Assembly (NCBI GenBank): GCA_947500845.1
Contig: CANMTP010000002.1
Location: forward strand, 1-64,000
DNA: 64,000 nt
Reading direction: 5' to 3'
From: an uncultured Aquimarina sp.
GTDB taxonomy: Bacteria > Bacteroidota > Bacteroidia > Flavobacteriales > Flavobacteriaceae
Shown here: piece by piece, positions 45,424 to 56,360 of the stretch
Layout: each line of letters starts with the position of its first letter
Numbering within the stretch: the first letter of the stretch is position 1
Notes under the pieces: generated by a model
What the model was told of the DNA's origin: nothing
Database searches by the model: none
The model's input: only the letters and a program-made list of their open reading frames with translations
Translations under genes and position numbers: made by a program

Positions 45424-45465
45424 AGATAAAAAATAAACCGATAATCTATCGTTAGATTATCGGTT
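45424..45465 (-). terminator. terminator after ftsZ
   Basis: A perfect 13-bp stem (AACCGATAATCTA at 45436-45448, TAGATTATCGGTT at 45453-45465) has a 4-base loop. On the minus strand it is followed by a T-rich run. It closes the dcw cluster. Confidence 0.9.
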
Positions 45466-45493
45466 ATCTCGCAATTTTAGTTATTAAAATCTT

Positions 45494-47458
45494 TTAGTCT
45501 ACATTATCATGTAGAAATGAATTATTTTTTCTTAATTGTATATCATCATTACCATCGGTTCCTAGTGAAGTACGTGACAATCCAGAATCATCAGGTTTTG
45601 CATCTACATCTATCCCAGCACGCTTATAGGCCGGTTCTTTTTCGATATCATCAATCTTGTTAGAACTGTTCCTGAATTTATAATTAAATTCTTTCATCTT
45701 TTCACGACGTTCTGCCGCTCTGGCCTTTAGTGTTTCAGAAATAGGTTGATTTATAGGATCTACATCTTCGGTTGGCTCTGTTTCCGGAGCTGGAGCAACC
45801 GTTTTCTTTTCAAAAAGAACCTCTTCATCTTCTTCCATAACTTCTGGTTGTGCTTCAGTTAACCTTTTTTCTTCTTCCATATAGTCTTCTAGACTGTATT
45901 TTCGAACACCTCCTGATATAGGTTCGCTTGTTGGTACCACTTCTATAGGTTCGTTAACCTCCATATCTAAGATATCATCACTTAGATCAAAAATTATGGG
46001 TTGTTCTTCTTCGATCTTTTCAGTTACAGAGTTTTCAGAAGTAATTTCATTAACCGTTTCTTCTTTACCTGCTCCAACAGGCATATCGAATGCCAATGAA
46101 AATTGATCTTCTTTCTCTTGTTCTGCTATTTCTTTTGCATCATTAACTTCTATTTCTTTAATAATATCTTGTGCATTAATAATCACAAAATCATTATCGG
46201 TAGAAAAAGCATCCACTATTTCATAGTTCACATCAATATTTTTCAAGAGATCTGTAGTAGGAATCAAAGGCTCATCGACTTCTTCTACATCCTCAATCAA
46301 TTCATGCTTTATTATTGAAGACTCTTCTGCCTCTTCCTTTTTAGGCAACGGAGAAAGTATTGGCTTAACCTTACCTGTAGATTTTGGAGTTAAATCTTGC
46401 ACTGCAGTACGCTGCTCATCTTCAAGGGTATGAATAATTTTCTTGGTTTCTGTATTTACAATCTCGTCTTGCTGTTCGACATCGAATCCTGTTGCGATTA
46501 CTGTTACAGAGATGGCGTCTTCTAACGACTCATCTTCTCCTACACCCATAATAATATTCGCACCATGTCCCGCTTCTTGTTGAATGTGATCATTGATCTC
46601 ACCAATCTCGTCGATAGTTATCTCTTCTCTACCAGATACAATTAGCAGCAGTACATTTTTGGCTCCGGTGATCTTATTATCATTAAGTAGCGGAGAATCC
46701 AGTGCCTTTACAATAGCATCGTGAGCACGTTTATTACCAGAGGCATTAGCAGACCCCATAATTGCCGTACCACTATTACTTAGTACCGTTTTTGCGTCAC
46801 GTAAATCTATGTTTTGCGTATAGTGGTGTGTAATAACTTCGGCGATACCTCGAGAAGCAGTGGCAAGAACCTCGTCTGCCTTAGAGAAACCAGCTTTAAA
46901 CCCAAGGTTACCATATACTTCGCGTAGTTTATTATTATTGATCACGATCAAAGAATCCACATGGGCACGAAGACGTTCTACACCCAATTGTGCCTGCTCA
47001 TTACGCATACGACCTTCAAACTGGAAAGGAATAGTCACTATTCCCACGGTAAGAATATCCAATTCTTTAGCCATTTTTGCAATAATAGGAGCTGCTCCGG
47101 TACCAGTACCACCACCCATACCTGCAGTGATAAAAATCATTTTGGTATTGGTATCCAACATGGTTTTTATTTCTTCGTAACTTTCTACAGCGGATTGCTC
47201 GCCAACTTCTGGATTGGCTCCTGCCCCTAAACCTTCAGTTAATGAAACTCCCAACTGAATTTTATTAGGAATCGAACTATTCTCTAATGCCTGTGAATCT
47301 GTATTACAGATGACAAAATCAACCCCTTTTATTCCTTGTTGAAACATGTGGTTGATGGCATTACTACCTCCTCCTCCTACTCCGATCACTTTGATCACAT
47401 TAGATTGATTTTTGGGTAAATCAAACGAAATGTTTTCGAATTCTTCGTTATTACTCAT
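45494..47458 (-). CDS. ftsZ: cell division protein FtsZ
   Basis: FtsZ is the tubulin-like GTPase that builds the division ring. The N-terminal GTPase part (about 15-330) has IGVGGGGSNAI (25-35), the tubulin signature GGGTGTG (115-121) and the T7-loop equivalent NIDLRDAKTV, whose acidic residues complete the active site. A long acidic, disordered linker (about 335-605) follows, then a conserved Bacteroidota PAYKRAG motif (about 609-615) and a charged tail. At 654 residues it is much longer than the 383 of E. coli, normal for this phylum. It is last in the dcw cluster. Confidence 0.97.
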   Translation of the reverse strand: MSNNEEFENISFDLPKNQSNVIKVIGVGGGGSNAINHMFQQGIKGVDFVICNTDSQALENSSIPNKIQLGVSLTEGLGAGANPEVGEQSAVESYEEIKTMLDTNTKMIFITAGMGGGTGTGAAPIIAKMAKELDILTVGIVTIPFQFEGRMRNEQAQLGVERLRAHVDSLIVINNNKLREVYGNLGFKAGFSKADEVLATASRGIAEVITHHYTQNIDLRDAKTVLSNSGTAIMGSANASGNKRAHDAIVKALDSPLLNDNKITGAKNVLLLIVSGREEITIDEIGEINDHIQQEAGHGANIIMGVGEDESLEDAISVTVIATGFDVEQQDEIVNTETKKIIHTLEDEQRTAVQDLTPKSTGKVKPILSPLPKKEEAEESSIIKHELIEDVEEVDEPLIPTTDLLKNIDVNYEIVDAFSTDNDFVIINAQDIIKEIEVNDAKEIAEQEKEDQFSLAFDMPVGAGKEETVNEITSENSVTEKIEEEQPIIFDLSDDILDMEVNEPIEVVPTSEPISGGVRKYSLEDYMEEEKRLTEAQPEVMEEDEEVLFEKKTVAPAPETEPTEDVDPINQPISETLKARAAERREKMKEFNYKFRNSSNKIDDIEKEPAYKRAGIDVDAKPDDSGLSRTSLGTDGNDDIQLRKNNSFLHDNVD

Positions 47459-47535
47459 AATTGCTAATTTTCTGGTTCTCCTGCTTTTCTTACTCTATTT
47501 TTTACCGTTCAAATCTGAACTTTTTCCTTCCTAAA

Positions 47536-48885
47536 CTATTCTGCGTTATCCAAAAATTCTTTGAATTTTTCTGTCCATTTTTCAAGAATATTCTTTCTTG
47601 GCTTAAGATCAACTCTAGGGTTTTCTTCTTCAATAACATTGGTATCTGTTGCCTCAACCTGTTGTGTCGCCTCAGCATTTGCCAAAGCTTCTTTTTGGGT
47701 CGACTTTTTTTGTTTTTTAATATGTACCAGACTATCCATTACCAATCCAACTGCCGTTGCATACATTGGGCTAGTTGTTTCTGCATCACTATTGCCTGCC
47801 AAATGCTCGTTTGGGTATCCTATACGGGTATCCATGCCAGTGATATATTCTACCAATTGCTTAAGGTGCTTGAGCTGTGACCCCCCGCCTGTTAAGACGA
47901 TCCCCGCGATCAATTTCTTCTTTGGAGATTCATGCCCATAGTTTTTTATCTCTAAAAACACTTGTTCGACAATCTCAACTACACGTGCATGAATAATTTT
48001 GGACAAATTTTTAAGGGTAATTTCCTTAGGTTCTCTACCCCGCAGACCTGGAATTGATACAATCTCATTATCCTTATTTTCTCCGGGCCAGGCAGATCCA
48101 AATTTTATTTTCAGTAACTCTGCTTGCTTTTCAATAATAGAACATCCTTCTTTAATATCTTCTGTAATCACATTTCCTCCAAACGGAATCACAGCAGTAT
48201 GACGAATAATGCCATCCTTAAATATTGCCAGATCAGTAGTACCCCCTCCAATATCGATAAGTGCGACCCCTGCCTCTTTCTCTTCCTGACTTAATACTGC
48301 ATTTGCCGAAGCCAAAGGTTCTAGGGTAACATCAGACAATTCTAACCCAGAACTTTTTACACATCGCCCAATATTTCTAATAGAAGTTACCTGACCAACA
48401 ACAACATGAAAATTAGCTTCTAGTCTTCCTCCATACATTCCCACAGGTTCTTTTATTTCGGCTTGACCGTCTACTTTATATTCCTGAGGAAGTACATGCA
48501 GGATCTCTTCTCCTGGTAACATCACCAGTTTGTGTACCTGATTACATAATTTCTCTATATCATCCTCATCGATAACGGCATCTGCATTAGGTCTAGTGAT
48601 GTAATCGCTATGTTGCAAACTTCGAATATGTTGACCTGCAATCCCTACCGTCACATCGGTGATTTTAATACCTGAAACACTCTCTGCTTCTTGAACAGCT
48701 TGTTGTATTGATTGTATAGTTTGCGTGATATTATTAACTACCCCACGATGCACACCCAAACTTTTGGACTTACCTACTCCCAGGACTTCCATCTTTCCAT
48801 ATTCATTATACTTCCCGACCATAGCGACAATCTTTGTTGTCCCTATATCTAATCCTACCGCTATATCATTTCTTTCTCTTTCCAT
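47536..48885 (-). CDS. ftsA: cell division protein FtsA
   Basis: FtsA is the actin-like ATPase that tethers FtsZ to the membrane. The 449-residue protein has VGLDIGTTKI (11-20) as phosphate-1 loop, LIDIGGGTTD (about 210-219) as phosphate-2 and IVLTGGGSQL (about 331-340) as adenosine motif, plus the SHS2 (1C) domain. The C-terminus ends in a basic amphipathic helix (KNILEKWTEKFKEFLD), the membrane-targeting sequence. It is 77 bp upstream of ftsZ and 7 bp after ftsQ. Confidence 0.96.
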   Translation of the reverse strand: MERERNDIAVGLDIGTTKIVAMVGKYNEYGKMEVLGVGKSKSLGVHRGVVNNITQTIQSIQQAVQEAESVSGIKITDVTVGIAGQHIRSLQHSDYITRPNADAVIDEDDIEKLCNQVHKLVMLPGEEILHVLPQEYKVDGQAEIKEPVGMYGGRLEANFHVVVGQVTSIRNIGRCVKSSGLELSDVTLEPLASANAVLSQEEKEAGVALIDIGGGTTDLAIFKDGIIRHTAVIPFGGNVITEDIKEGCSIIEKQAELLKIKFGSAWPGENKDNEIVSIPGLRGREPKEITLKNLSKIIHARVVEIVEQVFLEIKNYGHESPKKKLIAGIVLTGGGSQLKHLKQLVEYITGMDTRIGYPNEHLAGNSDAETTSPMYATAVGLVMDSLVHIKKQKKSTQKEALANAEATQQVEATDTNVIEEENPRVDLKPRKNILEKWTEKFKEFLDNAE

Positions 48886-48892
48886 AATGGTA

Positions 48893-49612
48893 TTATTTTA
48901 TTGTGCACACCACTTGATTACTAAATTGTAAACTGACTTTTTTGTACTTATCAAGGCTCTTATCTCTAAGTGCCTTTTGATAAAATGCCTTAAAATTTTT
49001 GATCTTACCAGTAAGATTTTCTACTTCCCCAATTACTACTCTAAAAGAGTATACTCTAAGCTCTAATTCGTATTGCCCTTTTACGTTCAGATATACCCCA
49101 ACTACATGCTTTTTCAAAAATTCATCATCCTGAATTTTCTTCAGTAATGGAAAAACTTCTGGAATTTCTCTCTCTGATACGTTATGTACTAAAGGCACAT
49201 GTGCCGAATAACTATCAGACAGAGGCATCGTATTTCCTGTAATATCTACATAAAAAGGAGTAACTGCGTTCACTCTTGCAATTGGGGTGCGTTGTTTAAT
49301 TCTAGCCCTAAGCTCCCCACTTACAGTAAGATACACATCAGAATGCTCGATCATTTTGTGTGAATCCAGCTTTTGCTCTACAGTATTCAAAACTAAAATT
49401 TCTTTACCCACGTTCGTAACCCTTCCGTCATTTTGTATTAACAATTTATTAACCATGAGTTCGTTTACGTAAGGATCCTGCTCTTCGATGAATTCTATAA
49501 GCACTTCACTAATCTTTCTTTGCTTATTACGTTTACTAGTAAATGCAAAAAGAACAATCACTAATAAGATCAAGCTACTAAATTTTAGATATGTTAATGC
49601 CCTCTTCTTCAT
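48893..49612 (-). CDS. ftsQ: cell division protein FtsQ (DivIB-like)
   Basis: FtsQ is a bitopic divisome protein that links FtsL/FtsB-type partners to other division proteins. The 239-residue product has a short cytoplasmic N-terminus, one membrane helix (about 9-25) and a periplasmic part with a POTRA-like region and a beta domain (for example ARVNAVTPFYVDITGNTMPLS). Sequence conservation in this family is low; position between murC and ftsA decides the call. Its start overlaps the murC stop by four bases. Confidence 0.9.
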   Translation of the reverse strand: MKKRALTYLKFSSLILLVIVLFAFTSKRNKQRKISEVLIEFIEEQDPYVNELMVNKLLIQNDGRVTNVGKEILVLNTVEQKLDSHKMIEHSDVYLTVSGELRARIKQRTPIARVNAVTPFYVDITGNTMPLSDSYSAHVPLVHNVSEREIPEVFPLLKKIQDDEFLKKHVVGVYLNVKGQYELELRVYSFRVVIGEVENLTGKIKNFKAFYQKALRDKSLDKYKKVSLQFSNQVVCTIK

Positions 49613-50955
49613 ACTAATAATGCCTCTTTAATACTATTTACTTCCTCTCCTATATCTCCAGCTCCTATGGTGACTACAACTTCGGGTTCACTTTTTAATA
49701 TTTCATCGACCAAATTATCTTTTGACACTAGCTTTTTATCTTCACTTGTAATCATTTCTAATAACCATTGCGATGTTATTCCTTCTATAGGTAATTCTCT
49801 TGCAGGATAAATGTCTAACAGCAATAATTGATCAAATTGACTAAGGCTAGCTGCAAAATCTGATGCAAAATCCCTGGTTCTGCTATATAAATGAGGCTGA
49901 AAAACAGCCAATACCTTTCTGTCAGGATGCATTTCTCGTACCGCCTGATGTAAAGCATTAATCTCTGTTGGGTGATGCGCATAATCATCTACATAAACGA
50001 TATCTGGAGTTTTGATTTGATAACTAAATCTACGCTGAACTCCTTTAAATGATAATAAAGCCTTTGCTAGTGATGTGGTCGGGGAGCCGTATAGCATCGC
50101 AATAGCAAAGGCTGTAATGGCATTTAACAAGTTATGTCTACCTGGCAGGTTTAAATGCAAATCCCTAATGAGTTTGTTGGGGGTTTTTAAATCAAAAATG
50201 TATGTTCCATTATCTATTCTAATATGTTGAGCACAGTAATCAGAATTGTCTTCTATTCCAAAAGTTATCCCAGAAATCGGAAGTCCATTACAGACCAAAA
50301 GATGATCTTTTGCTCTTGACGAGAATTCTACAAAAGATTCTTCTAGGGCGTTAGCTTCTTCATATATATCCAAATGATCTGCATCCATAGAAGTTACCGC
50401 TACGATGTCTGGGTACAATTGCAAAAAAGACCTGTCAAATTCATCAGCCTCAACTACCACCACTTCATTACCTTCTAAAATTAGATTAGAGTTATAATTC
50501 TCGCTAATGCCACCTAGAAATGCAGTCACTTTTGCCCCACTTTCTTTCAGCAAATGAGCCAAAATTGCTGTTGTGGTTGTTTTTCCATGAGTCCCTGCTA
50601 CAGCAAGTGTATATGTATTTTTTGTAATTATCCCCAGAACTTCAGCTCTCTTTTTTAGGTCATATCCATGATCACGCACATAGTTAAGCTCTTTATGATC
50701 CACAGGAATAGCTGGTGTGTACACTATAAGTGTTTCTTCTTTATTCAAAAACACATCAGGTATAGCACTTACTTCGTCATCAAAATGAATTTCAATACCG
50801 ATTTTACTTAAATCTGTAGTGATTTGGCTAGGAGTTTTATCATATCCAGCAACATTCTTGCCTAAAAACTTAAAATATCGAGCAAGCGCACTCATACCAA
50901 TACCGCCAATACCGATAAAATAAATATTCTTTATGTTCTCTAACTCCTTGTTCAT
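49609..50955 (-). CDS. murC: UDP-N-acetylmuramate--L-alanine ligase
   Basis: MurC adds L-alanine to UDP-MurNAc, the first peptide step of peptidoglycan precursors, using ATP. The 448-residue protein has the N-terminal GIGGIGMSALA (15-25), the ATP loop GTHGKTTTT (121-129), the EADEFDRSF region (about 173-181) and DDYAHHPTEI (about 325-334) typical of MurC. It lies 14 bp after murG and overlaps ftsQ by four bases. Confidence 0.97.
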   Translation of the reverse strand: MNKELENIKNIYFIGIGGIGMSALARYFKFLGKNVAGYDKTPSQITTDLSKIGIEIHFDDEVSAIPDVFLNKEETLIVYTPAIPVDHKELNYVRDHGYDLKKRAEVLGIITKNTYTLAVAGTHGKTTTTAILAHLLKESGAKVTAFLGGISENYNSNLILEGNEVVVVEADEFDRSFLQLYPDIVAVTSMDADHLDIYEEANALEESFVEFSSRAKDHLLVCNGLPISGITFGIEDNSDYCAQHIRIDNGTYIFDLKTPNKLIRDLHLNLPGRHNLLNAITAFAIAMLYGSPTTSLAKALLSFKGVQRRFSYQIKTPDIVYVDDYAHHPTEINALHQAVREMHPDRKVLAVFQPHLYSRTRDFASDFAASLSQFDQLLLLDIYPARELPIEGITSQWLLEMITSEDKKLVSKDNLVDEILKSEPEVVVTIGAGDIGEEVNSIKEALLV

Positions 50956-50969
50956 TTATATGCTATACA

Positions 50970-52070
50970 CTAGTATTCTTTTATTAATTTTTCAATTTCA
51001 TTGACTATATCTGATGTTGCATTAGGTAACGCCAGATTTTTTATATTTTTCGAAAGTTCCTTTTGCTTTTCTTCAGACGCTAATATTTTAGAAAACGTAC
51101 TCTCAAATTTTGAATCCAACTCACCTTCTTTTAACATAATTGCCCCACCTTTATCGACAATAGCCTTTGCATTTTTCGTTTGATGATCTTCGGCTACATT
51201 AGGTGATGGGATGAACAATACTGGTTTAGCCACAATGCATAATTCTGAAACTGAACTTGCTCCTGCTCTCGAAATGATAATATCTGCCGCTGCATAAGCC
51301 AGATCCATGGTATCTAGAAACTGATGTACTTGTACAGAATTTTGATTATCATGTTTTTTATATTCTGAATAATACAATTTGCCACACTGCCAGATTACCT
51401 GAACCTCTTGCCGAGCAAAGAAATCAAGTTCTTTCTCAATGAATTGATTAATTTTTCGTGCTCCTAAACTTCCTCCTAAGACCAAAATCGTTTTCTTATT
51501 GGGATCAAGGTTATATTTTGATAAAGCTATTTCTCTTTTACCATCAATTTCTAATAGATCCTGGCGAACGGGATTACCTGTTTTGATAATTTTATCTTTT
51601 GGAAAAAACTGATCCATACCATCATAAGCCACACAGATTTTACTAGCTTCTTTGGACAACCATTTATTAGTTATTCCAGGAAATGAGTTTTGTTCCTGAA
51701 GTACTGTAGGTATTTTTTTAGAACCTGCTACCTTCAGCAAAGGACCACTGGCAAAACCACCAGTGCCAATAACAACATCAGGCTTAAAACTTTTAATTAT
51801 TTTTCTTGATTTCCACAGACTACTCAGCAATTTAATTGGAAACAAGAGATTACTCAATGTCAATTTTCTTTGAATTCCACTAATCCAAAGTCCAACAATC
51901 TCATACCCTTCTTGTGGTACTTTTTGCATTTCCATACGATCCTTTGCACCCACAAACAAAAATGAGGCATCTGGGTACCTGTTGCTCAACTCGTTTGCAA
52001 TAGCTATCGCAGGATAGATATGTCCTCCTGTTCCTCCGCCAGATAATATGATTTTCAATCCTTTGCTCAT
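50970..52070 (-). CDS. murG: UDP-N-acetylglucosamine--lipid I GlcNAc transferase MurG
   Basis: MurG converts lipid I to lipid II at the inner face of the cytoplasmic membrane. The 366-residue GT28 enzyme has the first glycine loop [12 protein letters not shown] (10-21), a second loop [12 protein letters not shown] (about 197-208) and the sugar-nucleotide-binding segment [10 protein letters not shown]. The conserved ITNKWLSK region is near 132-139. Its ATG overlaps the ftsW stop by four bases (ATGA). Confidence 0.97.
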   Translation of the reverse strand: MSKGLKIILSGGGTGGHIYPAIAIANELSNRYPDASFLFVGAKDRMEMQKVPQEGYEIVGLWISGIQRKLTLSNLLFPIKLLSSLWKSRKIIKSFKPDVVIGTGGFASGPLLKVAGSKKIPTVLQEQNSFPGITNKWLSKEASKICVAYDGMDQFFPKDKIIKTGNPVRQDLLEIDGKREIALSKYNLDPNKKTILVLGGSLGARKINQFIEKELDFFARQEVQVIWQCGKLYYSEYKKHDNQNSVQVHQFLDTMDLAYAAADIIISRAGASSVSELCIVAKPVLFIPSPNVAEDHQTKNAKAIVDKGGAIMLKEGELDSKFESTFSKILASEEKQKELSKNIKNLALPNATSDIVNEIEKLIKEY

Positions 52071-53269
52071 ACAGCTTCTCGTAACACCTCTAGAGGATTT
52101 TCTTCTTTTTCTTTATCTAATTCTTGTTCAATGATTGCTTCTCGTTTACTACTTACACTCAATACGATTCCTATAGCCAGACAAGTCATCCAAATAGATG
52201 TTCCTCCACTACTAATTAAAGGAAGTGTTTGACCCGTAACCGGAAATAATTCTACCGCTACCGCCATGTTAATCAATGCCTGAAACACGATAGGAAGTCC
52301 GACTCCAATGACCAACAGTTTCCCAAAGACATCTTCACTCTTATGTGCAACAACTACTAATCTAAAAAGAAGAAACATGTACAATAGCATTAAAAATACA
52401 CCGCCTAAAAACCCCCATTCTTCTATGATAATAGCATAAATAAAATCTGAGGATGATTGTGGTAAAAAGTTTCTCTGTACACTTTTGCCAGGACCAGTGC
52501 CAACAATTCCACCTCTTGCAATAGCTATTTTTGCACGTTCGATTTGATAGTCCTCCTGTGTATCTTTATTATCAGTAAAATTCTCGATTCTGCTTACCCA
52601 GGTATCAACTCTATTGGGAAACATTCCTGGAAAGGCTTTGGCGAATAGCATAAAAAACACTAATACAATAAAACCAGACCCCAGAATTGCTGAAATATAT
52701 TTTAATGGGTATCCACCAAGAAATACCAACATAATTACCATTGAAAATATAATTGCTGCCGTAGAGAAATTTGCAGGTAAAATGAGCATGAGCACCAAAA
52801 ATACTGGTAACCAAAGTGGCAGTAAAGTTTCTTTAAACGATACTTTTTGATCTTTAATTTTTGAAAGGTACCTGGCAACATAGGCCATGAGAACCACAGC
52901 TGCCAAGGTAGAAGTCTGAAACGTTACTCCTACAAAAGGTAAACGAATCCATCTGCTTGCATTAGCTCCTTCTATGGTGTTATTTTGAGCCATCGTCACC
53001 AATAATAACACTAAAACTACGGGGATCATAATGATAGAAAGTCCCTTGAAATAATGATAGGGTATTTTATGCACTCCATACATAATCAAGAAACCTAAGA
53101 CCAGATGTGCAAAATGTTTAACTAAAAAACTAAAGGTATCCCCATCGCCATATAAATATGCCAAATTACTACTCGCACTATACACTGGTAAAAAAGAGAA
53201 TAATGCCAACAAGGCAGCTACTGCCCATATCACTTTATCACCTTTTATATTTCTAAGTATTTTGGTCAT
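52067..53269 (-). CDS. ftsW: SEDS-family peptidoglycan polymerase FtsW
   Basis: FtsW polymerises lipid II into glycan strands at the septum together with its partner penicillin-binding protein. The 400-residue protein has about ten membrane helices and the SEDS signature [15 protein letters not shown] (near 345-359) with the large extracytoplasmic loop (about 215-275) before it. The place in the dcw cluster supports FtsW over RodA. A charged cytoplasmic tail (about 375-400) follows the last helix. It overlaps murG by four bases. Confidence 0.95.
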   Translation of the reverse strand: MTKILRNIKGDKVIWAVAALLALFSFLPVYSASSNLAYLYGDGDTFSFLVKHFAHLVLGFLIMYGVHKIPYHYFKGLSIIMIPVVLVLLLVTMAQNNTIEGANASRWIRLPFVGVTFQTSTLAAVVLMAYVARYLSKIKDQKVSFKETLLPLWLPVFLVLMLILPANFSTAAIIFSMVIMLVFLGGYPLKYISAILGSGFIVLVFFMLFAKAFPGMFPNRVDTWVSRIENFTDNKDTQEDYQIERAKIAIARGGIVGTGPGKSVQRNFLPQSSSDFIYAIIIEEWGFLGGVFLMLLYMFLLFRLVVVAHKSEDVFGKLLVIGVGLPIVFQALINMAVAVELFPVTGQTLPLISSGGTSIWMTCLAIGIVLSVSSKREAIIEQELDKEKEENPLEVLREAV

Positions 53270-53343
53270 TCTTATTACTAGTTTTTATTATCGTAGTTAT
53301 CTATCCACCTTTCTTTGTATAATTTTATGTATTCTCTGTTTAT

Positions 53344-54699
53344 TTATAATTCTCTTACCGCTTCTTTAAACTGTCTTCCTCTTTCTTCATAATTTTTGAA
53401 TAAGTCAAAACTTGCACAGGCCGGAGACAATAAAACATTTTCATTTCGCTCGGCTATTTTATAAGCCATATTTACCGCCTCTTTCATGGATTGCGTTTCG
53501 GAAATATCATCAACACAGTTACCAAAAGCATTAATAATCTTAGTGTTATCAACACCAAGACAGATAATTGCTTTCACTTTTTCATTAACAAGTGAATACA
53601 ATTCTGAGTAATCATTACCCTTATCTACGCCGCCAACGATCCATACTGTAGCAGATTTCATAGCATCTAGCGCATAAAAAGTAGCATTAACATTTGTAGC
53701 TTTAGAATCATTAATATATTGTACGTTATTTATTTTTAATACATTCTCCAGTCTATGTTCCACACCGTGGAAGTTTTCGAGGCACTCCCTAATAGTTACC
53801 TTTCGTATTTTCAATAATTGTGATACAGTAGCCGCGGCCATTGCGTTTTTCACGTTGTGATTCCCCTTTAATGATAAATCTGTTGTTGGCATGATGAATT
53901 TGTTGTTATCTATAGTTATTTTTATATTTCCTTCTTCTAAATAAGCCCCGTTTTCCAGTTTTCTTTTTAATGAAAATGGTAGTAATCTTGATCGAATGGG
54001 ATGTTTTTTCAGGTTGTTCGTTATCACTTCATCATCTGCATCATAAATGAAATAATCCTCTTCATTTTGATTCATTGTAATTCTGAATTTTGATGCGATA
54101 TAATTTTCAAACTTATCTTCATATCGATCCAGATGATCTGGTGTAATATTGGTTAAAACAGCTATATGCGGAGCAAAATCTCTAATTCCGTCTAACTGAA
54201 AACTACTAAGTTCTAACACATAAAAAGGAGCATCATTTTCTGCAACTTGTCTGGCAAAGCTATCTCCAATATTTCCCGCCATAGCTACCTCAAGTGCGCC
54301 ATGCTTCAATATATAATGAGTAAGCATTGTGGTAGTGGTTTTTCCATTACTTCCGGTTACTCCTACTATTGTTGCCTTAGTATATTTTGAGGCAAACTCT
54401 ATCTCTGACACTACTAGAATTTCTTTTCCCTTGAGTTTTTGCACCAAATCAACCTTATCAGGAATTCCAGGACTCTTCATCACGATATCAGCATTCAGAA
54501 TTTTATTCTCTGTATGCTGCTGCTCTTCCCATTCGATTTCAAAATTTCTAAGAACTTCTTTATAGTGGTCTGTAATTGTTCCCTTATCAGAAACAAAAAC
54601 GTCATATCCTTCTTTTTTTCCCAGAATAGCAGTACCTACCCCGCTTTCTCCTGCACCTAAAACCACTAGTCGTTTTTGTATTTTTGAATTATGATTCAC
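53344..54699 (-). CDS. murD: UDP-N-acetylmuramoyl-L-alanine--D-glutamate ligase
   Basis: MurD adds D-glutamate to UDP-MurNAc-L-Ala. The 451-residue ligase has the N-terminal nucleotide-binding VVLGAGESGVG (12-22), the ATP loop GSNGKTTTT (116-124), LTNITPDHLDRY (about 186-197) and the NDSKATN motif (about 320-326). The start codon is GTG at 54699; it overlaps the stop of the four-helix-bundle gene upstream by four bases, and no ATG is available before the nucleotide-binding loop. Expression is thus probably coupled to that small gene. Confidence 0.96.
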   Translation of the reverse strand: MNHNSKIQKRLVVLGAGESGVGTAILGKKEGYDVFVSDKGTITDHYKEVLRNFEIEWEEQQHTENKILNADIVMKSPGIPDKVDLVQKLKGKEILVVSEIEFASKYTKATIVGVTGSNGKTTTTMLTHYILKHGALEVAMAGNIGDSFARQVAENDAPFYVLELSSFQLDGIRDFAPHIAVLTNITPDHLDRYEDKFENYIASKFRITMNQNEEDYFIYDADDEVITNNLKKHPIRSRLLPFSLKRKLENGAYLEEGNIKITIDNNKFIMPTTDLSLKGNHNVKNAMAAATVSQLLKIRKVTIRECLENFHGVEHRLENVLKINNVQYINDSKATNVNATFYALDAMKSATVWIVGGVDKGNDYSELYSLVNEKVKAIICLGVDNTKIINAFGNCVDDISETQSMKEAVNMAYKIAERNENVLLSPACASFDLFKNYEERGRQFKEAVREL

Positions 54700-55049
54700 G
54701 ATTTACGATTTCTTACTGTTTTAGTTGAAGCCACAATTATTGATAATAATTCATTCGCTTCTTTCGACAATCTTTTTATTTCCTGATGTTCTTTATCAGA
54801 AACTTTTGAAAAAATGTCCAAGAAATACATGCTTTCATCAGCCTCTTCTTCGACTATTTTTAACTTATTAATGAAATCGGCATTGGATTTGGCTCGACAA
54901 GCTGCACGATAATTTGCACCAACAGAACTGGAACATCTAATTAATTGTCTGCAATAGGCATCATACTCTCTAGTAACAGGAAACTTTCCGCATAAATTCC
55001 AGCAATCAATTGCAAATGTTTTAGTTCTATCTTTTAATACTTCTTTCAT
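54696..55049 (-). CDS. four-helix-bundle protein (23S rRNA intervening-sequence/S23 family) inside the dcw cluster
   Basis: This 117-residue protein is of the S23/IVP four-helix-bundle family. The hallmark is CRQLIRCSSSVGANYRAAC with EEADESMYFLD further on. Relatives are encoded in rRNA intervening sequences or as free genes; they form pentamers and their role is unsettled. Here the gene sits between mraY and murD, in the same direction, and its stop overlaps the murD GTG start. Standard dcw clusters do not have this gene. Helices occupy about 5-25, 32-60, 63-85 and 88-112. Confidence 0.9.
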   Translation of the reverse strand: MKEVLKDRTKTFAIDCWNLCGKFPVTREYDAYCRQLIRCSSSVGANYRAACRAKSNADFINKLKIVEEEADESMYFLDIFSKVSDKEHQEIKRLSKEANELLSIIVASTKTVRNRKS

Positions 55050-55083
55050 AAATTCGTCAATCCAAAATCGTATATCTTAAATT

Positions 55084-56316
55084 TTATCTTACTTTTAATG
55101 TGATTACTGCTATAATTGCCAAAAAAATTCCCACGATCCAAAATCTTGCAACGATCTTACTCTCATGTATTCCCTTTTTCTGATAATGATGGTGTAAAGG
55201 AGACATTAAAAATATCCTTCTTCCTTCCCCATATTTCTTCCTTGTATACTTAAACCAACTTACCTGCATCATCACCGATAGGGTTTCTATGAAAAATATT
55301 CCGCAAAGAATAGGTATTAAGAACTCTTTACGAATCGCGATTGCTATCACTGCTATAATCCCGCCTATTGTCAAACTACCCGTATCCCCCATAAAAACCT
55401 GAGCAGGATATGTATTATACCATAAGAAACCTACTAGCGATCCTGCAAATGCCGTGATAAAAATGGTCATCTCACCAGAATTAGGGATGTACATTACATT
55501 GAGGTAGTCTGAAAAAATGATATTACCCGAAACCCAAGCAAAAAGTGCTAACGTAAGTACTATAATTGCAGAGGATCCAGCAGCTAACCCATCTATCCCA
55601 TCGGTAAGATTAGCCCCATTTGATACTGCCGTTACGATAAATATGACTATTGGAATAAAAATTAACCAAGCATATTTTTCCATTTCAGGACTAATCCATG
55701 TTATTAGATCTGAATAGTCAAATTCGTTATTTTTGAAAAATGGAATTGTCGTTTTGGTAGATTTGATAGCCGGATTAAAATCATCACTTTCATTATTCGA
55801 ACGTTCTACCGCTACAGTGTCTGCATTCGCTTTTTCCTGTCTAACCGTGATGTCATTATGAAAATACATGATACATCCCACTATGAGTCCCAGTCCTACT
55901 TGACCAATCACCTTAAATTTTCCTGCTAAACCTTCTTTATCTTTCTTTTTAATTTTTAAAAAATCATCAGTAAAGCCAATAATCCCCATCCACAATGTGG
56001 TTATGATGAGCAGGATCACATAAATGTTATCAAGCTTGGCAAACAACAAAACGGGAACCAAAGTGGATAAAATAATAATTACTCCTCCCATTGTTGGCGT
56101 CCCCGCTTTTTCTGATTGACCTTCTAGACCTAATTCACGAATACTTTCTCCCATCTGCTTTTTCCTTAGAAATCGTATAATTCGTCTACCATAAATTGTA
56201 GAAAGCAACAATGATAATATGATCGCAATTGCTGCTCTAAAAGTGATGAATCGAAACAACGTTGCCCCCGGGAACTGGTACTCGCTTTCCAAATATTCAA
56301 ATAAATAGTATAGCAT
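55084..56316 (-). CDS. mraY: phospho-N-acetylmuramoyl-pentapeptide-transferase MraY
   Basis: MraY transfers phospho-MurNAc-pentapeptide to undecaprenyl phosphate, making lipid I. The 410-residue membrane protein has ten helices, GTPTMGG (about 72-78), the catalytic [11 protein letters not shown] (about 115-125), [16 protein letters not shown] (about 235-250) and the [12 protein letters not shown] loop (about 373-384). It is about 50 residues longer than E. coli MraY because of a charged insertion (about 155-205), usual in Bacteroidota. Confidence 0.97.
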   Translation of the reverse strand: MLYYLFEYLESEYQFPGATLFRFITFRAAIAIILSLLLSTIYGRRIIRFLRKKQMGESIRELGLEGQSEKAGTPTMGGVIIILSTLVPVLLFAKLDNIYVILLIITTLWMGIIGFTDDFLKIKKKDKEGLAGKFKVIGQVGLGLIVGCIMYFHNDITVRQEKANADTVAVERSNNESDDFNPAIKSTKTTIPFFKNNEFDYSDLITWISPEMEKYAWLIFIPIVIFIVTAVSNGANLTDGIDGLAAGSSAIIVLTLALFAWVSGNIIFSDYLNVMYIPNSGEMTIFITAFAGSLVGFLWYNTYPAQVFMGDTGSLTIGGIIAVIAIAIRKEFLIPILCGIFFIETLSVMMQVSWFKYTRKKYGEGRRIFLMSPLHHHYQKKGIHESKIVARFWIVGIFLAIIAVITLKVR

Positions 56317-56360
56317 AGGTCACTACCTTTCGTACTCTGATCCAGAGTGCGAAAAGGATT

